Positions 9,601-13,457 are shown, numbered from the stretch's first letter. The stretch: 13,457 nucleotides of DNA from Oscillospiraceae bacterium (GCA_017936205.1 JAGBGB010000181.1:1-13457), one strand, 5' to 3'. Notes: generated by a model not told the origin, from the letters alone. Numbers and translations: made by a program.

Positions 9601-12600
9601 TTGAAGGGGGGCAGCTCCCCATGACCGGCAGCTTCGGCTCCTTCAGCTTCAAGGAGGCAGAGAACTCCACAGAGGAAACTCCCGTGTATCTGTCCTCTCT
9701 GGCAGAGGGTGCTTCTCTGGTCTATACTCCCACCAGATTTATGGAGGGCTCTGATCAGATCTATCTGGCAATGCGTGTCCATAACGCCAAGGTACAGCCC
9801 ACCACCGAAATCGGCTCCTTCGACCCCACTAAGGAAGTGGAAATGTTCAAGAAGGTCACCGTTCTCCCTGCCAATGTGGTCTACTACGAGGACTTCTTCA
9901 CCGGTTTGGAATGGTACAATGACGAGCAGACCAATGATATCATGACCATTGATGACATCGGACAGAATTATGCCCAATATCAGGATGTGGATCAGGATCA
10001 GGAGTACGGCAAGGACAGCGGCTACGAGACTCTGGATCCCAACTACACCGGCAGCGGTGGAAACTACAAGAAGATCACTGTCAAGGGAAAGGGCGAGATC
10101 CTGAAGTTCGACTTCATGGGAACCGGCTTCGACCTCGTTGGCAGTACCACCGCTGACAGCGGCAGCTTGATTTATGCCGTCTATTCCATTGATCCCAATG
10201 AGGAGAATCCTGTCACCAACAATTCCAACCTCGTGCAGCGTAGTACCTTGAATACGGTATACAATGTACCCAATGGAGCCATTTATGAGGTTCCGCTCCT
10301 CCATGTCTCAGATCTGGCATACGGAAAGTATCGTGTGATCATTACCAGTGTAGCCAAGTACGATTGGAGCAGTGATGATAGAGATCCGGTAACGAATCTG
10401 CCTCCTGTGAAAACAGCGTATCTCTATCTGGATGGCATCCGCATCTATAATCCTCTCAGCATGATGGATGAGGGCAGAGAGTATTACAACATGGGTGAGA
10501 AGTCTGCACAGTTCCTCCATCTGCGTTCTATGCTCCTGAAGGGACAGGCAGCCGCCGCTAAGATCACCTCCGACGGCAAGTTCACCTTCGGCAGCGGTCT
10601 GGTTTCTTATGCAGAGCAATCCAAGGAGGGTATGTGGTACGAGGGCAACAATGTTTCTTCCCTGAACGATTATCTGACTGCAGGCCCCAATAACGAGGTC
10701 TACTTCAATGAGAACACCCAGTCTCTGGTGCTGTATGCCAGAGAGATCGAGCCCGGTGAGGGGGAAGCACTGAATCCCAAGACCATGCTGCAGATCGCAA
10801 TTCGGAACCTGAATCCCGCAGCCTTCGACGATCATGATCCCGTCCCGGAGGGCGGTAAGAAGGACGGAAACGCTCCTGCCTTCGCCCTGCTGGGCAGCGG
10901 CGGCAGCACACTTCAGGTACTGTGTGATGGATCCGATGAAGCTAAGGCTATCAGCTATTCCGAGCAGTATTATACTGTGAATTTCGAGAAGTGCGTGAAG
11001 GAAACCATCAACGGTAAGACCTACTACAGAATCGTGATCAGCGCAGGTAACGGCAGTGCCTTCGCTCTGACCAATCTGAAGGTCAACAATCTGGAATTCT
11101 ACACCATCCCTGCCAGTGCTTCTACCTACAAGTACAACAACAATGGTGAGCTCATCGAGACCAACAACCCCAACGCAACGGAAATGCCCAACCTCCAGGA
11201 GCTGGCATGGCAGCTGCAGGCAGCCAACGGTATGCTGCCTGAGGATCCTATGAACCCGGACGGCAGCACGGAGCTGGTATTCCGTTCTATCTCCCTGAGT
11301 CTGCAGAGCAGTATTGGCATGAACTTCTATGTTGAGGATGAGACCCTTGAGGGCTACACCGATCCCTACGTTGTGGTAATGAAGGAACGCTATGATGAAG
11401 TCGGGAACTTGCTGGAGGAGAAGAGATTCACCGTTACTCTGGATCAGTTCGAGAAGATGACTGCAGCAGGAGAGCCCTGTCATGTATTCCGCTTCTCCAA
11501 TATCGCTGCTAAGGAAATGAACAGCACCATTACCGCAACCCTCTACGCAACCAAGAACGGCGAGTTGGTGCAGGGCGAGACCAGAACCTACAGCGTGGTA
11601 CAGTATGCTGAGAATATGCTTACAAAGACTGAGGATCCGAGCCTCAAGACCCTCCTTGTAGATATGCTGAACTACGGTGCAGCAGCACAGATCTACTTCA
11701 ACTACAACAATAGTCCGGCTACCCTTGCTAATGCATCTCAGAAGATCCAAGATGCCCAGTCTTATGCAACCCATGAGGCTCCCATTGTGAATTCCTACCT
11801 CAATAGCAGCAGTAGCGATGAACAAGACATTCGGATGGAGGTGGCGATCACCAATGTATCTCTGTCCTTGGAGGATCGGGTAGAGGCAAACTTCTACATG
11901 AGCAACCGAGGAGCAGATCTGAATGAGGTCGCTCTGGTAGTAGCCTATGAGGATGTTACTGGCAATGTCGTACAGCAGCGGATCGAGGGCAAGGACTTCA
12001 TAGAGACTCAGACCACGGATGCCACGAATCCGGCCACCTACTATAAGGCTGTCTGCGACAAGCTCAATGCAACAGAGATGCGTACCATCCTGAATGTATG
12101 GGTGGTGGATAAGGACGGAATGCGCATCAGTAATGCCGTTACCTACAGCATCGAGAGCTATGCAGCATCGGTGAAGGATAAAGAGGCTGCCACCGATCAG
12201 CTGAAGTCCCTACTGGAAGCTATGATGAAGTACGGCGATTCCACAGCCGCCTACTTTACAAAGCCCGATGTGGTCGCTACCATGATTCAGCCTTGGCTGT
12301 ACGCCGCCAATTGGGATCAGGCTCGCTGGAACAAGGAATTCGACCTCATGAAGGAGCTGGGGATGGAGTCCCTGATCCTCCAGAATGTTGTGGATCTGAA
12401 CTTCAATACCAACTACTTCTTCAGCGTTTATCCCACAGATCTCAGCTTCAATCTCCCTGAGGGGGCACCGCTGTATGAATATGATCAGCTGAAGCTGATT
12501 CTGGAAGCTGCTAAGTCCCACGACATGACCGTATATATTGGCACCGTCGGAGATTCCCGCTGGTTCAACTACGGCACAGAGACTGTGGAGGGCTTTGCAC

Positions 12601-13226
12601 AGTGGAGTGAAATCAATCAGGCACAGCAGGTTGCTGTTATGGAGGAGATCATGGCAAAGTATGGCTCTATCTATGGCAGCCAGATTGCCGGTTGGTATTA
12701 CCACAACGAGATTTGGAATGTGAATGGCTACTTCGCAGGCGAGGCACTGCAGGGCTACACTGATGCACTGGTTGAGAATATCAATACAGTCATCGATGCA
12801 GCCGAGAGCAGACCTCTGATGCTCAGTCCCTACTTCAACATCACCATGGGGACTGCCGCAGAGTATGCTGCATGGTGGACAGTGCTTTTCGAGGAGATCA
12901 ACTTCCGCAGAGGAGACATCTTTGTTCCTCAGGACACTGTGGGCAAGGATGGAGCTGTGGATACCCGTATCCACACTTGGATCGCAGCTCTTGCCAAGGC
13001 GATTCGCAAGACGGACGGTATGCAGTTCTGGGTCAACAACGAGAGCTTCCGTGAAAGCGGCTCCGACTTCGTTTCTGCACCTGTGGAGGATTTCCTCAAG
13101 CAGTACGAGGCATCCAATCTGTACGCCAAGAAGCATATCCTCTTCTCATGGAACCACTATTACAGTCCCGGTTACAAGGCAGAATATCAGGCTTATCATG
13201 ATGCACTGAAGGCATACTTCAGCTAA
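570..13226 (+). CDS. Giant secreted multimodular beta-helix protein with C-terminal glycosidase-like (DUF4434-type) domain
   Basis: A single uninterrupted frame of 4218 residues. Layout by residue: signal peptide 1-25; Pro/Glu/Thr/Ser-rich linker 27-89; beta-helix modules M1 (90-273), M2 (274-585), M3 (668-1383), M4 (1384-1816) and M5 (1901-2790); InlB-B-like repeats at 586-667 and 1817-1900; beta-sandwich 2791-2951; Ig/cadherin-like 2952-3102; two carbohydrate-binding-like beta regions 3103-3568; tandem homologous domains 3569-3722 and 3753-3898; glycosidase-like barrel 3905-4218. The start is fixed by the ribosome-binding site and signal peptide, the end by TAA at 13224-13226. No LPXTG, SLH or C-terminal membrane segment is seen, so the protein is either released or held by its binding domains. 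A role in binding and perhaps cleaving extracellular glycans is inferred from domain types only. It stands alone with its own promoter; no operon partner is visible. Boundaries are approximate to about 10 residues. Confidence 0.95.
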   Translation: MKKRILAIALTLAMLLSLLPAQVFATGPVINGGIHTEHNYEPVTTPELSEPERTPEAQTSEVQTPSQPQEGQSVQPQVDSAISEEPPKKGATVACPGGSILTGTETSLTGNWIVPDGGVTHKVTFNMMSSDAVLCLHGSTLTVSHPPFMIYGGHNLTIVDCKGTGSKIVSTSGYALELADGGSITLSGSPTINGGQGSADIFMADATIKIGGKLIAPENESYVIELYPKLSSGTSIKITEGWSDYHSAIDPIPFASADGYDVYYFKGEIWMGTHTHYMSADPGDTPNSNGETEIQFNTKLSSLGTSLGTGDYVLTQDISTATSVTVSGTVNLCLNGHTIRFINTQVSQIFKVAKNGSLNICDCRGSGAMIAEPNGSNPISVENMNSTVRIYGGLLQSRNNSYAYNDMGEKTKTVIAGGKLVSHGYVAINVAPDSTLFIEGSPEIHGTGGSGAYAMYGRGSITITGSPKIWSDSGSGIFAKYNPSLLSISGTPYMCSPNGDVELFNTTTITIPGTLAPYGVDENGVVDNTISVKLDTNILPTKDKDVQITTDWDPADCSKDVFVSTQGYAVKVLTKNGADEIYFTMPLVATQAEHCTLTLSKDYGTKGTSITITAQGETAEHVLTSLNIYETENPGKTVAYTDNGDGTYTFAMPAADVTVKAVFALPPHNHPLSGTGADVDFSTRLTQDVLVEGTAGYILNAGSYVLNASLDLSSLTKPVVVAGPVNLCLNGNTLKLDQIQVWQDGELSICDCSGNHSGTLEGGYAAISNSGTLHVYGGTIKASGYGIYNNPTGTANIYGGRISADGQYSAGIYNEGTLNASGANISGADCGIDNRSSAIATVTGGNIDGGIYGIRNQGSLDVKDCYIGQGRTAVTYTDGEAIFIPFLPGTPAAELAQWGVAYCTVDMNTATGTLFGTITDADPHVYMIADARSMDFNYLIREGDILETRLKTALDQEGWINVESFFIVDNMFDSVGPRNGYTGGWGRNGAVSHNTDAYQTVVYTLFKQGDSVGWGGSLVGNTLHKIRLDPVVQGTASTLSGSYEYDYVYFGPADKAPSAQMAAADKADYGIHNAGGTVTVSGSADIYGASHGIFTTSGTVNVTGGTVTGSTYGIYVESGTTNVHDGSVSGTVAIYNKATTNVHGGTITGTTTGIENDSGSLTVTNGTIQAGSHGILLKNGEATVSGGSIAHTTESAFVGIRVGTNGYDYPAKLTMTGGSILSTGRGIEIYSGEVVISGCNIHSTDNSAASLVNGTLTVTGGTFAGDKHAGIYVSNGTFNLKGAPVLSGGEAQIKLEGGNGAKITLIGELTGENPSYSIYMSGINGRVTEDTPVQITVGWSEHKGDLTSYPFYDHHEGRLLNPFPVDERTASDTGKKELFFVAYHNHTMSKDCHVDPEINEAGEKIDHKNVRFSEEIYSLADLMALDADNDVSNGIQLATGAYVLQGDITLDKNLSIIINGNVDLCLNGKKLNFSGSGQMMFGKNGTMLRICDCKASLETGGVFGQEQGVSVLNANGSYANGYDQRPINPKLECYGCTISGVGKAVAGENSTIKLVGCSITSEGRGTTSIDVLFSTLTVDNCDIDARSPEDLPANGIVVNNSTATITNSRFNIYSRTNGNGICVVSDASVATIDGCIIDVVNEDVSETQECSAIGIVVQGKADIQNCTITTKGTKKAIGIDVYNGTANVGGTMNVSASCTGNPLEVYGIMQRGTLELSGNLTATGTMADIYLEKGKTITLSGEAALQVPENETYTVMTAVTPEFGKPVQVTTGWPAHRNDPLPFSSANANYKIGELNENTTPAVSNNLNEVYVYIPVYNVTIDPSIVNGTVTADATTVTSGTKVTLTATPTDGYAVDSMTATYVDAQGTTKTIIPDKTGDGTYTFTMPAADVTITATFKALHSHYMAVDTPTGNVPSGAEWIDFSIGLTQSNYTQYLEAVMDENGFLAYYTLKIGSYVLLGDITPDAPIVIEPFARVDLCLNGKTLTFKGQNHFEVIENAVLNVCNCEGDGTIVSEEGAAIMNNGGFNLYGGTLRSNATDVATIINFGGHTTVYGGRVESPGFIAIQSNDREVPFTEDIHKGNVTIHGGYVIGKDAGIQCDVNCTGTVTVTGGTVTGYDLTDDTESDSNTYGIQNLGTGLVSVFGGVVSSGSISGQKNNTYGICSGSTGNVEISGSAQVSCGNVNGKSSNGYAVYIAEGALTVSGGTITTGTVTGGDPANNANTSLTEEEKLADDASVYGIYNRNGTAVITGGTVTGGDHGENATVADHSYGIYNGKRLEVRDNAVITAVDYGISNTANVYIYKGTISATGEYGRAVYNTGRAEVYGGTISAMAAEATGITNNGTLVVGLNQAEDKTDVSGYPITVKGNRSGIYNEGSGYAEVYRGTVTGTVTGIGNTDYATIKFNGGSATGGQNGIYNELGGNVFITGGTVTGTGNESNGVGNTGNAKVEISGGTVYGVRYGIYNDSILGNVNHSGKLDELDTANPAVLISGPALIGTYGDQTSENGINAVKGLVIIKDAEGADAQIKGTGSGIYVNPDGSVFVEGGTITGGGAGIGNQGLTKVTGGEITGNGGSGINNLGDGSTPNWCIRPNDGQLYVSGGKITGSHYGIANTAAGDIWLSGGTVIGTADSGLYLTGENGKCYMSNGWVQSEGLRGIYLGQSFLELSGGTVAGPNFSIYMDNVAAEGETDKIGTFRLEGAPHIVSTSETAESKDCSALFFDTHCRVTIIGLIPDQKANGEELSWSVLTAEQPTYDQPIPFTIDWEVTGDRTDIDASNMMVDEEGKAAVRKSFMTHFFTSKLYDVQLHTADAPTDDDLEVVLAISTEYTDTVVDVYLWAGANKGVYVSKEQLIAAVDRNPSPTLMFNREHTTLTADMVSGWYAGDRTGFSGEAYLYPSDSSDPEKLWIRTPNVGTQEFTATIGYSLLDNATGSMGYRETTFRIRVRAFDVKDSVFVLDYGLKADLNRDGALFAEDVIGMDQTTETHLLEALSQTEPQYAIDYTNWTQSIRFEGGQLPMTGSFGSFSFKEAENSTEETPVYLSSLAEGASLVYTPTRFMEGSDQIYLAMRVHNAKVQPTTEIGSFDPTKEVEMFKKVTVLPANVVYYEDFFTGLEWYNDEQTNDIMTIDDIGQNYAQYQDVDQDQEYGKDSGYETLDPNYTGSGGNYKKITVKGKGEILKFDFMGTGFDLVGSTTADSGSLIYAVYSIDPNEENPVTNNSNLVQRSTLNTVYNVPNGAIYEVPLLHVSDLAYGKYRVIITSVAKYDWSSDDRDPVTNLPPVKTAYLYLDGIRIYNPLSMMDEGREYYNMGEKSAQFLHLRSMLLKGQAAAAKITSDGKFTFGSGLVSYAEQSKEGMWYEGNNVSSLNDYLTAGPNNEVYFNENTQSLVLYAREIEPGEGEALNPKTMLQIAIRNLNPAAFDDHDPVPEGGKKDGNAPAFALLGSGGSTLQVLCDGSDEAKAISYSEQYYTVNFEKCVKETINGKTYYRIVISAGNGSAFALTNLKVNNLEFYTIPASASTYKYNNNGELIETNNPNATEMPNLQELAWQLQAANGMLPEDPMNPDGSTELVFRSISLSLQSSIGMNFYVEDETLEGYTDPYVVVMKERYDEVGNLLEEKRFTVTLDQFEKMTAAGEPCHVFRFSNIAAKEMNSTITATLYATKNGELVQGETRTYSVVQYAENMLTKTEDPSLKTLLVDMLNYGAAAQIYFNYNNSPATLANASQKIQDAQSYATHEAPIVNSYLNSSSSDEQDIRMEVAITNVSLSLEDRVEANFYMSNRGADLNEVALVVAYEDVTGNVVQQRIEGKDFIETQTTDATNPATYYKAVCDKLNATEMRTILNVWVVDKDGMRISNAVTYSIESYAASVKDKEAATDQLKSLLEAMMKYGDSTAAYFTKPDVVATMIQPWLYAANWDQARWNKEFDLMKELGMESLILQNVVDLNFNTNYFFSVYPTDLSFNLPEGAPLYEYDQLKLILEAAKSHDMTVYIGTVGDSRWFNYGTETVEGFAQWSEINQAQQVAVMEEIMAKYGSIYGSQIAGWYYHNEIWNVNGYFAGEALQGYTDALVENINTVIDAAESRPLMLSPYFNITMGTAAEYAAWWTVLFEEINFRRGDIFVPQDTVGKDGAVDTRIHTWIAALAKAIRKTDGMQFWVNNESFRESGSDFVSAPVEDFLKQYEASNLYAKKHILFSWNHYYSPGYKAEYQAYHDALKAYFS
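837..1388 (+). other. Beta-helix module M1 (residues ~90-273)
   Basis: The shortest and most diverged module. L-C-L-H-G (C135) replaces the usual L-C-L-N-G, and I-V-D-C (C161) replaces I-C-D-C, so one of the three module cysteines is missing. About three short coils follow, then the I-T-E-G-W cap. It lacks the H-x-H opening of the other modules, although H-x-x-H (H-T-E-H) occurs in the linker near residue 36. The DNA is AT-richer than in M3 and M5. Confidence 0.6.
1389..2324 (+). other. Beta-helix module M2 (residues ~274-585)
   Basis: Opens with H-T-H-Y-M at residue 274. The L-C-L-N-G strand (C333) and I-C-D-C strand (C361, C363) follow, then roughly five irregular coils with G-S-P-x-I turns. 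The cap contains I-T-T-D-W. An InlB-B-like repeat follows directly. Confidence 0.65.
2325..2570 (+). other. InlB-B-like repeat 1 (residues ~586-667)
   Basis: Short beta-rich domain ending in G-D-G-T-Y-T-F-A-M-P-A-A-D-V-T followed by V-K-A-V-F, the signature ending of the divergent InlB B-repeat family. In other surface proteins these act as spacers or adhesive units. It resembles repeat 2 (residues 1817-1900) most strongly over this final motif. Confidence 0.75.
2571..4718 (+). other. Beta-helix module M3 (residues ~668-1383), interrupted
   Basis: Opens with H-N-H at 668. L-C-L-N-G (C728) and I-C-D-C (C750, C752) follow. About 15 coils of the type (Y/A)-G-I-Y-N...V-x-G-G-x-I-x-G are visible: five before and about ten after a non-helical insert at about residues 870-1065. 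The module closes with I-T-V-G-W. The regular Gly/Asn turns and alternating hydrophobic residues are typical of a right-handed parallel beta-helix. Confidence 0.75.
3177..3764 (+). other. Jelly-roll-like insert inside module M3 (residues ~870-1065)
   Basis: The coil pattern stops after residue ~870 and resumes with Y-G-I-H-N just after 1065. The material between has bulky aromatic and charged residues: a strand around F936 (I-R-E-G-D), a G-G-W-G turn, then I-R-L-D-P and, about 20 residues on, Y-E-Y-D-Y-V-Y-F-G (around 1043-1051). This I/L-R-L-D-P...D-Y-I/V-x-F/I-G ending is what I associate with carbohydrate-binding-like beta-sandwiches in bacterial surface proteins. The family assignment is inference; the interruption itself is plain in the sequence. 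Confidence 0.6.
4719..6017 (+). other. Beta-helix module M4 (residues ~1384-1816)
   Basis: Opens with H-N-H-T-M at 1384. L-C-L-N-G (C1465) and I-C-D-C (C1491, C1493) follow. About eight long, irregular coils then alternate T-I-x-x-C and I-x-N-S turns; several carry extra cysteines (I-S-G, V-G-C-S, D-N-C-D, D-G-C-I, Q-N-C-T), unlike the Gly-rich coils of M3 and M5. The cap is V-T-T-G-W. The DNA is clearly AT-richer than in M5: bases 5341-5400 are 37% G+C against 53% for 7861-7920 by my count. Confidence 0.65.
6018..6269 (+). other. InlB-B-like repeat 2 (residues ~1817-1900)
   Basis: A fuller copy than repeat 1: Y-N-V-T-I-D-P at the start, N-G-T-V-T, then V-T-L-T-A-T-P-x-x-G-Y, ending G-D-G-T-Y-T-F-T-M-P-A-A-D-V-T-I-T-A-T-F. 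This is a textbook divergent InlB B-repeat pattern. It sits between M4 and M5, as repeat 1 sits between M2 and M3. Confidence 0.8.
6270..8939 (+). other. Beta-helix module M5, the longest (residues ~1901-2790)
   Basis: Opens with H-S-H-Y-M at 1901. L-C-L-N-G (C1979) and V-C-N-C (C2004, C2006) follow. I then count about 25 coils of the form Y-G-I-Y-N-x(3-6)-V-x-I-x-G-G-T-V-T-G, some with longer loops. The cap contains F-T-I-D-W. At about 4.8 angstroms per coil a regular helix of this size would be around 12 nm long. It is the most repetitive part of the gene at DNA level as well. Confidence 0.8.
7197..7867 (+). repeat. In-frame 14-nt coding repeats (GGCACYGTTACCGG) in M5
   Basis: GGCAC(C/T)GTTACCGG starts at 7197, 7323, 7722 and 7854, and once more in M3 at 3882. 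All five are in the same codon phase and encode G-T-V-T-G. At 7722-7747 the unit is partly doubled (ACCGTTACCGG again at 7737). Near-identical synonymous spelling points to recent duplication or gene conversion among coils. Confidence 0.75.
8940..9875 (+). other. Beta-sandwich plus Ig/cadherin-like region (residues ~2791-3102)
   Basis: Residues 2791-2951 look like an unassigned beta-sandwich. From D2952 the sequence reads D-S-V-F-V-L-D-Y-G-L, then S-L-V-Y-T-P-T-R-F-M-E-G-S-D and finally V-T-V-L-P-A-N-V-V-Y-Y-E-D. I recognise this order from long gut-clostridial surface proteins, where an Ig/cadherin-like domain leads into a carbohydrate-binding-like domain. A calcium-loop-like motif, D2964-x-N2966-x-D2968-G-x5-D2975, lies within it. 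Confidence 0.55.
9876..11273 (+). other. Two carbohydrate-binding-like beta regions (residues ~3103-3568)
   Basis: Region one (3103-3296) starts V-V-Y-Y-E-D and carries D-Q-D-Q-E-Y-G, then F-M-G-T-G-F-D-L-V-G and Y-L-Y-L-D-G-I-R-I-Y-N, the pattern of a jelly-roll domain ending in a conserved D-G-I/D-x-I-R-I-Y strand. Region two (3297 to about 3513) is another predominantly beta stretch ending L-K-V-N-N-L-E-F-Y, followed by an Asn/Pro-rich linker to 3568. Sugar binding is inferred from this resemblance only. Confidence 0.5.
11274..11735 (+). other. Tandem domain A of unknown function (residues 3569-3722)
   Basis: Begins L-V-F-R-S-I-S-L-S-L-Q-S-S-I-G-M-N-F-Y-V. Later come E-M-N-S-T-I-T-A-T-L-Y, T-Y-S-V-V-Q-Y-A, and L-L-V-D-M-L-N-Y-G-A-A-A-Q-I-Y-F-N-Y. 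A second, diverged copy follows at 3753-3898. I know the L-x-Y-G-A-A-A-Q-x-Y-F ending from many secreted proteins of gut clostridia but cannot name a characterised function. Confidence 0.65.
11826..12263 (+). other. Tandem domain B of unknown function (residues 3753-3898)
   Basis: Same order of motifs as domain A: V-S-L-S-L-E-D-R-V-E-A-N-F-Y-M, then E-M-R-T-I-L-N-V-W-V, T-Y-S-I-E-S-Y-A, and L-L-E-A-M-M-K-Y-G-D-S-T-A-A-Y-F. The two copies align over their full length but are far from identical, so the duplication is old. It directly precedes the barrel domain. Confidence 0.65.
12282..13223 (+). other. Glycosidase-like barrel domain, DUF4434-type (residues 3905-4218)
   Basis: Starts M-I-Q-P-W-L, then W-N-K-E-F-D-L-M-K-E-L-G-M-E-S-L-I-L-Q, the pattern I recall for DUF4434, a (beta/alpha)8 glycosidase-like family. 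Candidate catalytic sites are E4047 in G-W-Y-Y-H-N-E-I-W-N and E4158 in F-W-V-N-N-E-S-F, each at the end of a predicted beta strand. Other likely pocket residues are Q4121/D4122 (V-P-Q-D-T-V-G) and W4194 (S-W-N-H-Y-Y). About 314 residues is enough for a complete barrel. Hydrolase activity is inferred; the substrate is unknown. Confidence 0.65.
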
Positions 13227-13264
13227 GCACATGACCTGACATTCCGCATATAGAATCACAAAAT

Positions 13265-13288
13265 CCCTCCCTGCTACCGCAGGGAGGG
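13265..13288. terminator. Strong hairpin downstream of the stop codon
   Basis: CCCTCCCTGC (13265-13274) and GCAGGGAGGG (13279-13288) form a perfect 10-bp stem with a TACC loop, 38 nt after the stop codon. There is no T tract on the + strand. Read on the - strand it is followed by ATTTTG, a weak one. It may end or protect the transcript of the giant gene, or be part of the palindrome cluster that follows. A second small hairpin, CCCC-AAA-GGGG (13297-13307), lies next to it. Confidence 0.45.
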
Positions 13289-13320
13289 GACAGAACCCCC
13301 AAAGGGGATACAGCTTGTTA

Positions 13321-13408
13321 TAATACTGTTTCTTGATAAAATGGTTTGAAAACCATTTTATTGCAGGATGAATATCCTGCACCGCCTATGGCGGCAAGAA
13401 CAGTATTA
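13321..13408. repeat. Fully paired four-way cloverleaf palindrome
   Basis: The closing stem pairs 13321-13335 (TAATACTGTTTCTTG) with 13395-13408 (CAAGAACAGTATTA): 14 bp with one bulged T at 13329. Inside lie three hairpins end to end: 13336-13361 (arms ATAAAATGGTTT/AAACCATTTTAT), 13362-13381 (TGCAGGAT-GAAT-ATCCTGCA) and 13382-13394 (CCGCC-TAT-GGCGG). Every hairpin starts on the base after the previous one ends, so the junction has no unpaired base. It could act as DNA (cruciform, replication or mobility signal) or as RNA. It is not a tRNA: there is no acceptor CCA context, T loop or anticodon-arm geometry. Confidence 0.8.
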
Positions 13409-13410
13409 CA

Positions 13411-13456
13411 CGGCATTTCTTGGCGGCTTTGCCGCCATGCCGCTTACCAGCGGCAT
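13411..13456. repeat. Second hairpin array, probably a truncated cloverleaf
   Basis: GGCGGC-TTT-GCCGCC (13422-13436) is followed at once by ATGCCGC-TTACCA-GCGGCAT (13437-13456). The first hairpin is preceded by TTTCTT(G), the same bases that end the left closing arm of the cloverleaf before it. An alternative pairing CGGCAT (13411-13416) with ATGCCG (13437-13442) is also possible. The window stops one base after the second hairpin. Confidence 0.55.
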
Positions 13457-13457
13457 A

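Noticed and set aside
2697..11825. Long open frames on the minus strand inside the giant gene (for example 7401-8393, 10308-11825)
   Set aside because: They lie opposite a gene with clear protein-level repeats and motifs. They arise from its Gly/Thr/Val-rich codon pattern and have no own promoters or ribosome-binding sites.
13321..13408. tRNA or tRNA-like gene at the cloverleaf
   Set aside because: Arm lengths and loops do not fit a tRNA: no 7-nt anticodon loop, no T-loop sequence, and a 12-bp AT-rich arm in the D-arm position.

Overview
This window looks like chromosomal DNA from a Gram-positive gut bacterium of the class Clostridia, probably Oscillospiraceae-like. That is an inference. It rests on a good AAAGGA ribosome-binding site, a sigma-A type promoter, a signal peptide ending in the Firmicutes-style L-L-P-A-Q-V-F-A, and protein modules I know mainly from secreted proteins of gut clostridia.

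Almost the whole window is one gene (570-13226, + strand) for a 4218-residue secreted protein. From N to C terminus I read: a signal peptide; a Pro/Glu/Ser/Thr-rich linker; five right-handed beta-helix modules of very different length (M1-M5) with two InlB-B-type repeats (B) between them, in the order M1-M2-B-M3-M4-B-M5; a beta-sandwich and an Ig/cadherin-like domain; two carbohydrate-binding-like beta-sandwich regions; a tandem pair of related domains of unknown function; and a C-terminal (beta/alpha)-barrel resembling DUF4434, a glycosidase-like family. Four of the five helix modules open with H-x-H. All five carry an L-C-L-(N/H)-G strand, a C-D-C-type strand and a closing (I/V/F)-T-x-(G/D)-W cap. 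A non-helical jelly-roll-like insert interrupts M3. I see no LPXTG motif, SLH domains, complete dockerin or C-terminal membrane anchor. The most economical reading is a very large extracellular polysaccharide-binding and possibly polysaccharide-degrading protein. Neither substrate nor activity can be read from the sequence.

The 5' flank (1-569) has no credible gene. It holds a GC-rich inverted-repeat element (126-264), a small hairpin followed by T-rich sequence (375-392), then an AT-rich leader with a clear promoter (498-526) and the ribosome-binding site.

The 3' flank (13227-13457) is packed with palindromes. After a 10-bp hairpin close to the stop codon comes an 88-nt segment (13321-13408) that folds into a four-way cloverleaf: a 14-bp closing stem and three hairpins, with no unpaired base at the junction. 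A second array of abutting hairpins starts right after it and is cut off by the window end. These cloverleaf units are the best candidate here for an undescribed element.
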